From: Hyalangium versicolor
GTDB taxonomy: Bacteria > Myxococcota > Myxococcia > Myxococcales > Myxococcaceae
Direction of reading: 5' to 3'
DNA length: 64,000 nucleotides
Assembly: GCF_020103695.1 (NCBI RefSeq)
Contig: NZ_JAHXBF010000011.1
Span: 62,001-126,000, forward strand
Shown: positions 8,503-17,282 of the stretch, piece by piece
Layout: each line of letters begins with the position of its first letter
How positions within the stretch are numbered: the first letter of the stretch is position 1
The notes under the pieces: model-generated
Told to the model about the DNA's origin: nothing
Seen by the model: the letters and a program-made list of their open reading frames with translations, nothing else
Database searches by the model: none
Program-made: the position numbers and the translations under genes

Positions 8503-8531
8503 TTGACGGAGGCGCGGCGGTTCCCTATATG
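8503..8531 (+). promoter_or_regulatory. Promoter of tRNA-Leu
   Basis: TTGACG (8503-8508), exact 17-bp spacer, TATATG (8526-8531). The predicted start near 8538 gives a short leader of about 20 nt before the tRNA. Confidence 0.75.
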
Positions 8532-8557
8532 TCCGCCCCCACAGCGGCACCCCACCT

Positions 8558-8641
8558 GCCCAGGTGGTGGAATTGGTAGACACACTAGATTCAGGGTCTA
8601 GCGCCTGCAAGGGCATGGAGGTTCGAGTCCTCTCCTGGGCA
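8558..8641 (+). tRNA. tRNA-Leu (anticodon CAG)
   Basis: Acceptor arms GCCCAGG (8558-8564) and CCTGGGC (8634-8640) pair perfectly, with A8641 as discriminator. The anticodon stem CTAGA/TCTAG encloses loop TTCAGGG with CAG at 8592-8594, reading CUG. There is a long variable arm, as expected for class II tRNA-Leu, and a T-loop GGTTCGAGTCC. CCA is not encoded. Confidence 0.97.
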
Positions 8642-8649
8642 CTGATTGA

Positions 8650-8686
8650 GGGCCCCGGCTTTTTGAGCCGGGGCCCTTTTTCTTTT
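8650..8686 (+). terminator. Rho-independent terminator after tRNA-Leu
   Basis: GGGCCCCGGCT (8650-8660), loop TTTTG, AGCCGGGGCCC (8666-8676): an 11-bp perfect stem, then TTTTTCTTTT. It also faces the 3' end of the convergent MYXO-CTERM gene. Confidence 0.9.
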
Positions 8687-8693
8687 CCGGCTC

Positions 8694-10838
8694 TCAGCCC
8701 CGCGCCGGCCGGCTCCGTTGCGAGCCCAGCACGATGGCCAGTACGAGCAGGGCCAGCGTTCCCGCCCCACCCGCGCTGGAGCCTCCGCTGGAGCACCCGT
8801 ACACCGAACGCTTCGTGCCGATCCCCTTCACGGGAAGTGTCCCCACAGGCTCGGGGATGCCCTGCAGATACACCTGCACCTCGTTCAGGGACTCGGCCTC
8901 CTCCTGAGAGCTGAAGGAGACCCTGACGATGGCACTGCCTCCGGCTGGAATGGGGAGGTCCAGTGCCGAGCTATCCAGCGAGAAGGACACGACCTCGTCC
9001 TTCAGCCGCGCTGAGACCCGCTGCTCCTGGGAGGACGCGTTCATCACGGTGATCTCCTTGGACGCGGTAGGGTCTCCGACCTCGAACTGGCCAAAGTCCA
9101 GCGCGGAGGGGTGCAGGGAGAGCGCGGCCTCGATTCCCTGGCCACGCAACTCCATCACCACCAGTATCTGAGCCGGGTTCAGGAAGACGGCGTTGAGCAA
9201 GGCGACCTCCTCCGTCTGGGCCTGCGGCGAGAAGACCACCTCGATCTCCTGCTCCTGGCCTTCAGCCAGGACGAGCGGCAGGGGCGGAGCCACCAGCGAG
9301 AATTGCGAGGCCCCCGGGCCACCCAGATTCAGCACGGACAGCGCGGCCGGGCCGCTGCCCCCGTTGATGATGCGCACCTTGCGCGGGCTCGAGCTGGTAC
9401 CGCGGGGCTGCTTCCCAAAGTCCAGAGCCGACTCCGACAGATAGAGCAGTCGAGCAACGCCCGCACCGGTGAGGGGAACCAGCACATTCGGCGTGGACAG
9501 AGCGTTCGAGTCCACCCGCAGCAGGGCCGAGAACGGCCGCTCCGCCTCCGGGCGGAACGCCAGCGCCACATCCATGGCTGATCCAGGCGGCAGCGTCACC
9601 GGCAGTGACGGAGCCGTCAGGGTGAAGGCGGCCGCATCCTCACCCCCCATCGCCAGGGCGCGCACGAGGAGCGGGGCCGTCCCCGTATTCGTGAGCGTGA
9701 TGACCTGGGGCGTGGAGAAGCTGCTCACCTGCACGTTGCCGAATGCCAGTTGGCTCGTGGACACCTCCACGCGAGGGGAGGTGCCCACGCCATGCAGCAC
9801 TCCCTCCACAACGCCGGCGTTCGTAGCGACGAGGGCTTGCGCCGTTCGCGAGCCCTCTGCCTGAGGGCTGAACTTCACCGGAATGCGGAGACTTTCCTTC
9901 CGTAGCAGCACCACCGGAAACACCGCATCGCGGGAGAAGTCCAGGGCGACGCCCACCGGACCTCCCTTCTCATCCTCGAAAGAGAGATCGAAGACCACCA
10001 GATCCGTGTCTCCCACGTTCTTGATGGCGAGATCCTGGGTGACGCTGCCTCCCACGCTGGCGCTACCGAACTCGAGGACCGGGTCCAGCAATGCCACCTC
10101 CGCGGCCACTCCCGTCCCTGACAGCGACAGTGTGAGCAGCGGGCTTGTGAGCGAATCAGTCGCGAGGAGCAAGGTACTGGCAACCGAACCGCGCCTCACG
10201 GGCGCGAAGGTGACCGTCACTGGCCAGCTCCCCCCCGGCTGCAACTTCAGCCTGCTCGGCAGCCCCGAGAGGGTGAAGGCCGCATCGGCAGGAGACACCA
10301 CCTGGCCGATCTCCAACGGGTACGTACCGACGTTCTCGACAAGAACGGTCTGCTGCTTCCCCATGCCTCCCACCTCCACCTCGCCGAAGCTGACAGTGGA
10401 GGGAGTCGCGATCATCCGTCCGTCGAGCCCCGCGCCTTTCAGTCCCAGCGGGACAGGCTCCTCCGAGGCATTGGAGATAACCGAGAGGTTGCCCAACGCC
10501 GTGCCCACTGCGGTCGGGGTGAACTGGAGAGACAAGAACACCTGATCACCTGGGGCAAGCCGCAGCGGCTCGGCTGGCGAGGGAGGCGGAGGGGCGACGA
10601 GCGTGAACGCCCCCTGGGAGAAGGTGAACTGGAAGATGGCCAGTTGGGCCGAGCCCGTGTTGGTGATCTTCACCAGCCGGACGTCACTGGGCTGGAACAC
10701 ACGCGAGGCGCCGAAGTCGATCGAGGACGTGGACCACTGCAGCTGCGACGAATCCCCCACCTCCCTCGATTCAGAGCGGCCACTGGAGAGCAGCAAGCCA
10801 ATGCATCCCAGCACTACCATCACGTTGAGTCGGCGCAC
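8694..10838 (-). CDS. Surface protein with repeated ASH/choice-of-anchor-type beta domains and a MYXO-CTERM tail
   Basis: The protein has 714 aa from a GTG at 10838 (GGGAGGA upstream). A signal peptide (about 1-22, VMVVLGCIGLLLSSG) is followed by roughly six tandem immunoglobulin-like beta repeats of about 100 aa. Each repeat has the recurring pattern of LDFG or VSFG, a VTNTG-type turn, and a PxxxG..VxF strand, as in ASH/HYDIN-like or choice-of-anchor D domains. The C-terminus is a MYXO-CTERM signal: a cysteine in YGCSSGG, Gly/Ser linker, membrane segment (TLALLVLAIVLG) and basic end SQRSRPARG. In this family the Cys is processed and the protein reaches the cell surface. Partner unknown. A copy of its tail DNA lies just upstream (10891-10944). 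Confidence 0.85.
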   Translation of the reverse strand: MRRLNVMVVLGCIGLLLSSGRSESREVGDSSQLQWSTSSIDFGASRVFQPSDVRLVKITNTGSAQLAIFQFTFSQGAFTLVAPPPPSPAEPLRLAPGDQVFLSLQFTPTAVGTALGNLSVISNASEEPVPLGLKGAGLDGRMIATPSTVSFGEVEVGGMGKQQTVLVENVGTYPLEIGQVVSPADAAFTLSGLPSRLKLQPGGSWPVTVTFAPVRRGSVASTLLLATDSLTSPLLTLSLSGTGVAAEVALLDPVLEFGSASVGGSVTQDLAIKNVGDTDLVVFDLSFEDEKGGPVGVALDFSRDAVFPVVLLRKESLRIPVKFSPQAEGSRTAQALVATNAGVVEGVLHGVGTSPRVEVSTSQLAFGNVQVSSFSTPQVITLTNTGTAPLLVRALAMGGEDAAAFTLTAPSLPVTLPPGSAMDVALAFRPEAERPFSALLRVDSNALSTPNVLVPLTGAGVARLLYLSESALDFGKQPRGTSSSPRKVRIINGGSGPAALSVLNLGGPGASQFSLVAPPLPLVLAEGQEQEIEVVFSPQAQTEEVALLNAVFLNPAQILVVMELRGQGIEAALSLHPSALDFGQFEVGDPTASKEITVMNASSQEQRVSARLKDEVVSFSLDSSALDLPIPAGGSAIVRVSFSSQEEAESLNEVQVYLQGIPEPVGTLPVKGIGTKRSVYGCSSGGSSAGGAGTLALLVLAIVLGSQRSRPARG

Positions 10839-10890
10839 GCGATCCTCCCGGGGAAGGGAAACTCTATCCGAGGCTCCCCCCCGTTTCCGG

Positions 10891-10944
10891 CTCAGCCCCG
10901 CGCCGGCCGGCTCCGCCGCGAGCCCAGCACGGTGGCCAACACGA
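10891..10944 (-). pseudogene. Orphan MYXO-CTERM tail fragment (54-bp direct repeat)
   Basis: This stretch matches 8693-8746 at 49 of 54 positions in the same orientation; the match extends slightly outside the stop codon (tttccgg before both copies, with a 2-bp indel). On the minus strand it reads VLATVLGSRRSRPARG then stop, the terminal membrane segment and basic end of a MYXO-CTERM protein, but no gene precedes it. It is best explained as the leftover end of a deleted or recombined paralogue. The complete gene is thus flanked by direct repeats of its own end. Confidence 0.7.
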
Positions 10945-10967
10945 TTTTCTCTGAGGGAAAACGAACT

Positions 10968-12059
10968 CTACGGAGAGACAGGCTCCACGGCCTCGTGGGC
11001 CACATGGTGCGCGGCTTCCCGAGCCAAGCTGCCACCTCGCCGCAGATCCTTCAGGCGCAGCTTACGCTGGTGCACCGAGACAGCGCCCACCGCCACGTTG
11101 GCGAACACCGTGCCCAGGTGCGTGAGCGTGGAGAAGGCCGCCGCATCCGCCTCCGAGGCACCCAGGCTGCGCGCCGCCCAGCTCGTGACGAAGTAGTAGA
11201 GCCCCATGCCCGCCGGGACACCGGGCACGGCCTGCCCCAGCGCGATGGCGCCCAGAACCACGGCTCCGGCGAACAGCCCACCTGGAATGCCCAACCCATG
11301 CAAGGCCATCCCATAACCCAGAGCGGGAGCCAGCACGGGCCCCACGGACCAGATCAGCGCCGTCGCCATACCCCGGAAGCTGCGCGCGGTGCCCAACCCA
11401 TCCGCCACGTGCATGAGCAGGTTCTGCAAGCGTGGCATCCGGTGCCGCCGGTGCAGGGACTGGGCGAGCGGCCGGGAGTAGTGAGCCAGCAGCACCACCA
11501 GCGCCACCAGCCCCACGCACAGGTACAGAGCCACCTCCAGCGCCCCCCGGAAGTGGACCATCGTCTTGCCGAAGGGCCCTAGAAAGGACACCGCCACCAG
11601 CAGCATCAGCGCGGCAAACTCGAGCAGCTTGCACACCGCCACCGAGCCCAGGCACTGCAGGAAGGGCAACCGCTGCGTCCGCGCCAGCAGGAAGGAGCGG
11701 ATGATGTCGCCCAGCTTCCCCGGCAGCACGTTGTGCGTGAAGGCACCAATGGCCACCAGGTGGTAGCGCTCCCGAAAGGGCACCTTCCGCTGAAGCGTCT
11801 GCTGCCATTGCAGCGCGCGCAGCGGGATGATGGACGCCTCCAGCAGCATGAACGGGATCAACCACACCAGGTGTCCCGGCAGCTCTCGGAAGAACTGCCG
11901 CAGCGGGAAGCGCGGCACGAGCAGCGGGCCGGGCTCCCCCAGGTTCCAATGGAAGAAGGCGGTGGAGATCAACCCCACGGTAGCCACCGCTCCCACGATG
12001 GCCAGCACCACGTGGAGAACCGCCCTGCTCCGAGGCTCCTGGCCCCGGCCCTCAGGCAC
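10968..12059 (-). CDS. LPG-synthase TM-region / UPF0104-type integral membrane protein
   Basis: The protein has 363 aa from a GTG at 12059 with GGAGG six bases before it; it overlaps the upstream gene by 8 bp. It has about seven or eight hydrophobic segments and the family hallmark around FTHNVLPGKLGDIIRSFLLAR, and a late GQAVPGVPAGMGLYYF segment. Families of this fold (YbhN/AglD/LPG synthase flippase region) handle lipid-linked substrates. No aminoacyl-transferase domain is attached, so a lysyl-PG synthase role is unlikely. Paired with a phosphodiesterase-like enzyme, it could act in lipid or envelope modification; this is inference. Confidence 0.75.
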   Translation of the reverse strand: MPEGRGQEPRSRAVLHVVLAIVGAVATVGLISTAFFHWNLGEPGPLLVPRFPLRQFFRELPGHLVWLIPFMLLEASIIPLRALQWQQTLQRKVPFRERYHLVAIGAFTHNVLPGKLGDIIRSFLLARTQRLPFLQCLGSVAVCKLLEFAALMLLVAVSFLGPFGKTMVHFRGALEVALYLCVGLVALVVLLAHYSRPLAQSLHRRHRMPRLQNLLMHVADGLGTARSFRGMATALIWSVGPVLAPALGYGMALHGLGIPGGLFAGAVVLGAIALGQAVPGVPAGMGLYYFVTSWAARSLGASEADAAAFSTLTHLGTVFANVAVGAVSVHQRKLRLKDLRRGGSLAREAAHHVAHEAVEPVSP

Positions 12060-13605
12060 GGTAGGCCTCCGCGAGACGCTGATGCAGGCGCACGCAGTGA
12101 CTCAGGCCGGACAGATCCACCGGAGCGTTGCTGGGCCAGCACACCGTGCTGCGCGTCTCCGTCTTCGTGAGCCCGCCATGCGAGCCGAACTCCCAGGCGA
12201 ACCCCACCGTGGCGCCGGGCTGCACCGCATCTCCGAAGAGCACCAGATCTCCCGCGGTACGCAGGTGAGGCAGCTCGCGCAGGAAATCCGCCACTGCTCG
12301 CTTGGAGAACTCCTCCGCCAGAGGGGCTCCGGCCACTTCATCCGGGCCGTACACCCCACCCTTCACCAGCGCCACGGCCGAATTGCCTCGCCGCAGCGCC
12401 ACCAGTCCAATGTCCGGGTGCCGGGAGGCCCGCGCCAGCACCTCTCGGTGATGCGCCACCAGCTCCGCGGCCTCCAGCGGGGTGTGCTCCCGAGTGAGGT
12501 ACACGTGCGCGAAGTTGCCGGACTCGACGACCACGGGCGAATCCGTTCCCCGAGGCTCGCGCGACGCCCCAGCAGGGCGCCCATCCATCAGCCCTCGCTC
12601 GATGTCCGCCGACAGGGGCGTGGGTGGGCCGCGCAACAGCATCTCCTCCAGACGCTGGGACTGTCTCCGCTCGAACGGGAGGCTGCCCACATGGCCATGG
12701 TCGGTGACGAAGACGATGTCGTACGGATGCTCCACACAGCGGGCCATCGCGTACAGCTCTGCCAGGTAGGCATCCACGCGGTGCAGCTCCGCGATGGCCT
12801 GCTGCGAGCGAGGCCCGCGCCGGTGTGCCACCTCGTCATAGTTGCCAAATACAAGATAGATGGCGGGCACCCCGCGCACCATGTCCACCAGCGCCTTGGT
12901 GTGGACGAAGCTCCAGCCCAGCCGCTGCAGCATGACGCGGCTGAGGAGGAACCCGCGCTCGTGGCGCCAGTCCCCCAGTGCATGGGCCCAGCGCCAGATT
13001 TCGTGGAACGCGCGCCACGTGTCCGCGCCGAACGAGCGCAGGTACGCCCACGGGCTCACGGTGCGAGCCACGAGCAGCCCCTCCATCTCCGCGGACAGGG
13101 AGCGCGCCATGATCTTCAGGCTGGCCAGCGTGCTCATGCACAACCGGTTGCGTGCTCCCGCCTGAAACAACGAGAAATAGGTGTGTCCCCCGTCGGCGAG
13201 CAGGCTGGTGCCCTCGCGCTGCCCCAACCGCTGCTCGATATGCAACGCGTCCCGCGGGGTATTCATCTGGACCTTCCGGCCCAGCTCGCGATCGAACCAC
13301 GAGTAGGCCGGCAGGTTCGGATGCTCGAGCCCGTACAGGAACCCCGCCTGAAAGAAGGGGGTTGACGCTGGCGAGCCCCAGAACGCCTCCTCGAAATGAT
13401 ACGCTCCCGAGCGCACCAGCTGAGAGAAGAACGGCATGCTCCGCGTCTGGATGGCGTCATCCAGGAGGTCCTTCGGGACCCCGTCCAGATGGACAACGAG
13501 CAACCGCCGCGGCTGAGTGCACACCACGGGCGGAACCTTGCGGCTGATACGGCGAGACAACGCGCAGGCCCAGGCCTGCAACTCTGAGGTGAGAACATTG
13601 CTCAC
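12052..13605 (-). CDS. Alkaline-phosphatase-superfamily phosphodiesterase-like protein
   Basis: The protein has 517 aa from a GTG at 13605, chosen because GGGGAG lies eight bases upstream; a longer frame exists but has no ribosome site. The fold of type I phosphodiesterases is suggested by RLLVVHLDGVPKDLL near the N-terminus (metal-binding Asp), FGNYDEVAHRRG in the middle, VFVTDHGHVGS (metal-binding Asp-His) and FGSHGG near the end. No signal peptide is evident, although a hydrophobic stretch is absent only in this start. It is divergently transcribed from an Omp85-like gene 154 bp away and coupled to the membrane protein downstream. Substrate unknown. Confidence 0.7.
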   Translation of the reverse strand: MSNVLTSELQAWACALSRRISRKVPPVVCTQPRRLLVVHLDGVPKDLLDDAIQTRSMPFFSQLVRSGAYHFEEAFWGSPASTPFFQAGFLYGLEHPNLPAYSWFDRELGRKVQMNTPRDALHIEQRLGQREGTSLLADGGHTYFSLFQAGARNRLCMSTLASLKIMARSLSAEMEGLLVARTVSPWAYLRSFGADTWRAFHEIWRWAHALGDWRHERGFLLSRVMLQRLGWSFVHTKALVDMVRGVPAIYLVFGNYDEVAHRRGPRSQQAIAELHRVDAYLAELYAMARCVEHPYDIVFVTDHGHVGSLPFERRQSQRLEEMLLRGPPTPLSADIERGLMDGRPAGASREPRGTDSPVVVESGNFAHVYLTREHTPLEAAELVAHHREVLARASRHPDIGLVALRRGNSAVALVKGGVYGPDEVAGAPLAEEFSKRAVADFLRELPHLRTAGDLVLFGDAVQPGATVGFAWEFGSHGGLTKTETRSTVCWPSNAPVDLSGLSHCVRLHQRLAEAYRA

Positions 13606-13759
13606 GTTGACGGCTCCCCACGTTGAGGTGCGAAAATGAGCATGCAGGGAGACGTCAGCCGCGAGTGCGAGTGAGCCCCCTTGGAGGGCAAGCGAGCAAG
13701 GTCGCTGACCGCGAAGTGGGTTGGAGATCCTTGCCCCTCGGGGCACGACGGAGGTTTGA

Positions 13760-14941
13760 ATGTTGCTCCCCGCCCTCGTGGCATTCGTGACGGGCGCCGC
13801 TATCGCCCCCTCGCTCCCGGTCCCGGAGACGAAAGCAGTCGTAGCGGCCCCGAGCACGAAGTACGAGGGAATGGACGCCATCGCCATTCCGCTGCTGAGC
13901 TTCAACTCGGATCTGGGCGTGGGCTACGGCGTGGTGGGGGGCATGTACATCTATGGTGAAGGCCACACGCCGTATCAGCACGGGCTGGCGGCGCAGGTGT
14001 TCTTCACCAACCGCGGCATCCAGAACCACTACATCCGCTACGACGGGCCGCAGTTGCTGGGCCCGGTCCGCGTGGAGGCGCGCTTCGAGTACAAGCGGGA
14101 GTTCCGCAGCCCCTTCTATGGTGCGGGCAACCACTCGTCCCCGGAGTTCACGGGCGACGTGAACGATGCGCGGTACAACTATGGAAAGGGCTCTCCGAGC
14201 ATGTTCCTGCGGCTGCGTGCGCGCCCGCTCGGCGAGGATCATCCACTCCAGGTGTACGGCGGCTACTCGTGGCGGTACACGCAGGTGTCCCCGTTCGAGC
14301 AGTCCATGTTGGCGGAGCTGCACCCGGTGGGCATCGAGGGCGGCCCGACGGGCCAGTTGCTGGGCGGAGTGCTCTGGGACACGCGGAACAGCGAGACGGA
14401 TCCCACATCGGGCGGCGCGGAGGAGATAGCGATCCGCGTGTCGGGGCACCCGACGGGCAGCCGGTATCAGTACGCGGGGCTGGCGCTGAGCGAGCGGCGC
14501 TACTTCCAGCTCGGGTCTCGCTTCGTGTTCGCGCAGCGGGTGTCGGTGGACATGCTCTTCGGCGAGGTGCCCTTCTTCGAGTGGAGCACCACGGGCGGGG
14601 TGCTCTTCACCGAGGGCCTGGGGGGCATGAGCAGCTTGCGCGGCATCGAGCGCAACCGGTTCGCGGGGAACTTCAAGGTGTTCTCCAACTCGGAGCTGCG
14701 CTTCCACGCGCTGGAGGCGCGGATCTTCGGGCAGCCGATGAAGCTGGGCCTGGTGGCGTTCATGGATCTGGGGCGCGTGTGGCACCCCGGCGTGACAGAC
14801 GGGCCGTGGCACCAGTGGCATCCGGGGCTGGGCGGAGGCCTGCGCATGTCCCGGCGGGCGGCGGTGGTCCGCGTGGACTACGCGACCTCCACCGAGAACG
14901 GCGGCCAGCGGCTCTACATGAACTTCGGCCACATGTTCTGA
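13760..14941 (+). CDS. Omp85/BamA-like outer-membrane beta-barrel protein
   Basis: The protein has 393 aa; ATG at 13760 with GGAGG five bases upstream. A short signal peptide (MLLPALVAFVTGAAIAPS) is followed by a surface-antigen-type barrel without clear POTRA domains. Features seen: alternating aromatic strands, GGVLFTEGLGG, the SLRGIERNRFAGN segment that matches the (V/L)RG(F/Y/I) loop motif of Omp85 barrels, a VDYATS strand, and a C-terminal Phe (FGHMF) typical of barrel insertion signals. It starts a same-strand block with the lipoproteins; the next gene begins 28 bp after its stop. It could transport or insert those lipoproteins, but that is speculative. Confidence 0.75.
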   Translation: MLLPALVAFVTGAAIAPSLPVPETKAVVAAPSTKYEGMDAIAIPLLSFNSDLGVGYGVVGGMYIYGEGHTPYQHGLAAQVFFTNRGIQNHYIRYDGPQLLGPVRVEARFEYKREFRSPFYGAGNHSSPEFTGDVNDARYNYGKGSPSMFLRLRARPLGEDHPLQVYGGYSWRYTQVSPFEQSMLAELHPVGIEGGPTGQLLGGVLWDTRNSETDPTSGGAEEIAIRVSGHPTGSRYQYAGLALSERRYFQLGSRFVFAQRVSVDMLFGEVPFFEWSTTGGVLFTEGLGGMSSLRGIERNRFAGNFKVFSNSELRFHALEARIFGQPMKLGLVAFMDLGRVWHPGVTDGPWHQWHPGLGGGLRMSRRAAVVRVDYATSTENGGQRLYMNFGHMF

Positions 14942-14954
14942 GAGCCGGATCGAT

Positions 14955-14970
14955 TAGGATTTCAATCCTA
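14955..14970 (+). promoter_or_regulatory. Hairpin over the start site of the first Cys-rich lipoprotein gene
   Basis: TAGGATTTCAATCCTA is a 7-bp perfect inverted repeat whose last base is the A of the ATG at 14970. The SD-like AGGA would pair with TCCT next to the start codon, so it could limit translation initiation in the mRNA. Pattern only. Confidence 0.4.
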
Positions 14971-17210
14971 TGTGTCGTCTCTGGTTCCTCGGGCTGATCC
15001 TGGCCCTGGCCGCATGCCGGGAGAAGGCTCCGGCCGATGGCGCGGTTCGGGTCTCGGTCTCATACGGTTCGTACACTCCGGCGTGCCTGCGCGTCTCGGC
15101 CTCGGACACGCAAGGGCACCTGGGGGAGACGGACATTCCTCGCAGTCAGTTCAAGAACCTGAGCCAGCAGCAGGTCACCGTCGCGGTGTTCCGCAAGCCC
15201 GAGTGGGAGCGCGCGCTGACGCTGGAGGTGGCCTCTTATGATGCCTCCACGGACGGGAGCTGCTCCGGCACGGAGCTGGAGCGACACCGCTCCTCCGAGC
15301 CCGTCGCGGTGCCCCTGGGAGAGTTCTCGACGTTCGAGGCGACCCTCCTGGCCCGGGACGATGACCACGACGGCTACACGCTGAGGACCGCGGAGGTGGC
15401 GGGAACGGACTGTGACGACACGCTCGACTCCGTCCACCCCGGCCAGGCCGAGGTGTGCAGTGGAACCGCCGATGCGGACTGCGATGGACAGGCCGCCTGC
15501 GCGGACACCGAGTGCCTGAACCAGGCATGTGACGACCACAACCCGTGCACGTTGGAGGATCAGTGCAAGCAGCAAGTGGACTCGACCGTGAAGTGCGCGG
15601 GCACGCCGAAGACATGCCAGCCGCCCAACCTCACCTGCTACACCAACGAGTCCGCGTGCAACCCGGCCACGGGCGAGTGCGTCTTCACGCAGCGGCCTGC
15701 CAACCAGTCCTGCAACGACAACGATGCCTGTACCACGAACGATCAGTGCGGCGCGGACGCCTCGTGCAAAAGCACCTCCCCGGTTCGGTGCGACAATCCT
15801 CCCTCGGCCTGCCACGTGAGCCTGGGCACCTGCGACTCTTCGCAGGGCACCTGCACTTACGGGTTCAAGGACTCGAGTGCGAGCTGCGATGACTCGAATG
15901 CCTGCACGCAGAATGACCGGTGCAGTGGCGCGGGTTCCTGCGCCGGAGAGCTGACGGCCGACTGCGTGCCGAGCGATGACTGCCATCGTTCCGTGAGGAA
16001 CTGTCCCACGAGCGCCATGTGTATGGAGAGCGTGGATCCCGCCAAGGTGTACCAGCCGTGCACCGTCGCCAGCCTCAATGGCGTGTGCCGTGCGGATGGC
16101 GTCTGTAGCAGCTTCCCGTACGATCCCAGCAACTTCGATCCGGACTCCATTGCCGAGGCGGACCGGATGCTGGATGTGCACATCACCTGTGGAACCCCGG
16201 CGGATCCCGTCATCTTCGACTCGGGCACGTTTGGAGGCAACGCACCGAACGGGTGTTCGTTCCCACAGATGCCCACGCCCCGGGTCATTGACGGTTACAC
16301 GATCGTTCCCATCCGCAACCTCACCATCGACGCGGGCAAGGCCCTGAAGCTCCGGGGCACGAGGCCCGTCATCCTGGCGGTGTACGGCAACGCCACGCTC
16401 TTGGGTGCCCTGCTGGCAGACGGCGACATGGAAGTGCCTGGAGCGGGAGGGAACCGCACCAACTGCGGCACACAAACAGGCAGCACCGGAGCTTTTGCCA
16501 ACAACACGGGGAGTGGCGGAGGGGGTGGCGGCTTCGGGACTGCGGGCGCAAGCGGAGGAAAGAACTCCAATTCCACCAATGGGGGCACGGGTGGCGTCGC
16601 GGGAGCCGTCACCTTGGTTCCCCTGGTGGGCGGTTGCCCAGGAGGAGTTGGGGGAAGTGCCAACACCACCGGAGGCGCGGGCGGCGCAGGGGGCGGCGCC
16701 CTGCAAGTGGCGGTGGCCGGTACGCTGCGCGTGGACAACTGGGTCTCCGTCAGCGGCGGAGGTGCAAGAGGTGGCAAGAGGACCCCCAACAACACAGGAG
16801 GAGGAGGTGGTGGTGGCAGTGGTGGAGGCCTGCTGCTGGAGTCCTTCCGCCTGGAACTCACCTCTCAAGCCAAGCTGACATCCAACGGCGGCAGCGGTGC
16901 GGAGGGTGGAGACAGCGGCGGAGGCACTGGGAGTGATGGAACCGATGGCTCCACATCCACGAGAGATCCTGCCCACTGCGTGGATATGGGGGGCAGTGGA
17001 ACTCCGGGCGGAGACGGTGGCGCCGACAACAAGGCCCCTGCCACATCCAACAACACTCCCCCCAACAACGCTGGAGGGGGAGGCGGTGGCGGCGCGGTGG
17101 GACTCATCCGGATGCGCGGCTTCGGCAGCTGCGACATCCATTCGAGTTGCAACGACACCGACGGCGCGAATTGCGAGATCAGCCCCAAGGTGACGCCCCT
17201 CTGCCCCTGA
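14970..17210 (+). CDS. Cys-rich/Gly-rich lipoprotein with MopE-like metal-binding motif (paralogue 1)
   Basis: The protein has 746 aa, exported as a lipoprotein (LALAAC lipobox, Cys16). In order: a beta domain starting VRVSVSYGSYTP; a MopE-type motif with DDDHDGY, GTDCDD and DADCDGQ (about 130-175), proposed in that family to bind copper or calcium; a string of Cys-rich modules with the pattern C-D-D-x-N-x-C-T (about 180-370); a conserved globular part (FPYDPSNFDPDSIAEADRM onward) with ITCG and GCSFPQ cysteines; and a glycine-rich C-terminal third that resembles stacked beta turns, ending in a small Cys cluster. Related to the genes at 18089 and 20472. Function unknown; surface structure or metal binding are candidates. 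Confidence 0.75.
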   Translation: MCRLWFLGLILALAACREKAPADGAVRVSVSYGSYTPACLRVSASDTQGHLGETDIPRSQFKNLSQQQVTVAVFRKPEWERALTLEVASYDASTDGSCSGTELERHRSSEPVAVPLGEFSTFEATLLARDDDHDGYTLRTAEVAGTDCDDTLDSVHPGQAEVCSGTADADCDGQAACADTECLNQACDDHNPCTLEDQCKQQVDSTVKCAGTPKTCQPPNLTCYTNESACNPATGECVFTQRPANQSCNDNDACTTNDQCGADASCKSTSPVRCDNPPSACHVSLGTCDSSQGTCTYGFKDSSASCDDSNACTQNDRCSGAGSCAGELTADCVPSDDCHRSVRNCPTSAMCMESVDPAKVYQPCTVASLNGVCRADGVCSSFPYDPSNFDPDSIAEADRMLDVHITCGTPADPVIFDSGTFGGNAPNGCSFPQMPTPRVIDGYTIVPIRNLTIDAGKALKLRGTRPVILAVYGNATLLGALLADGDMEVPGAGGNRTNCGTQTGSTGAFANNTGSGGGGGGFGTAGASGGKNSNSTNGGTGGVAGAVTLVPLVGGCPGGVGGSANTTGGAGGAGGGALQVAVAGTLRVDNWVSVSGGGARGGKRTPNNTGGGGGGGSGGGLLLESFRLELTSQAKLTSNGGSGAEGGDSGGGTGSDGTDGSTSTRDPAHCVDMGGSGTPGGDGGADNKAPATSNNTPPNNAGGGGGGGAVGLIRMRGFGSCDIHSSCNDTDGANCEISPKVTPLCP

Positions 17211-17282
17211 AGGCGTACGCCTGACCTGAGGCTGAGAATTGAACGGCAGGCGAAGAATTTCGCTCCACCCTGTCCATGGCGG

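Noticed and set aside
10945..10967. TTTTCTC/GGGAAAA hairpin as terminator of the membrane-protein gene
   Set aside because: Short stem with a wobble and no following T-run on the minus strand.
17211..17222. AGGCGTACGCCT palindrome just after lipoprotein paralogue 1
   Set aside because: Only 12 bp, no T-tract and no second copy found; too weak to call an operator or terminator.
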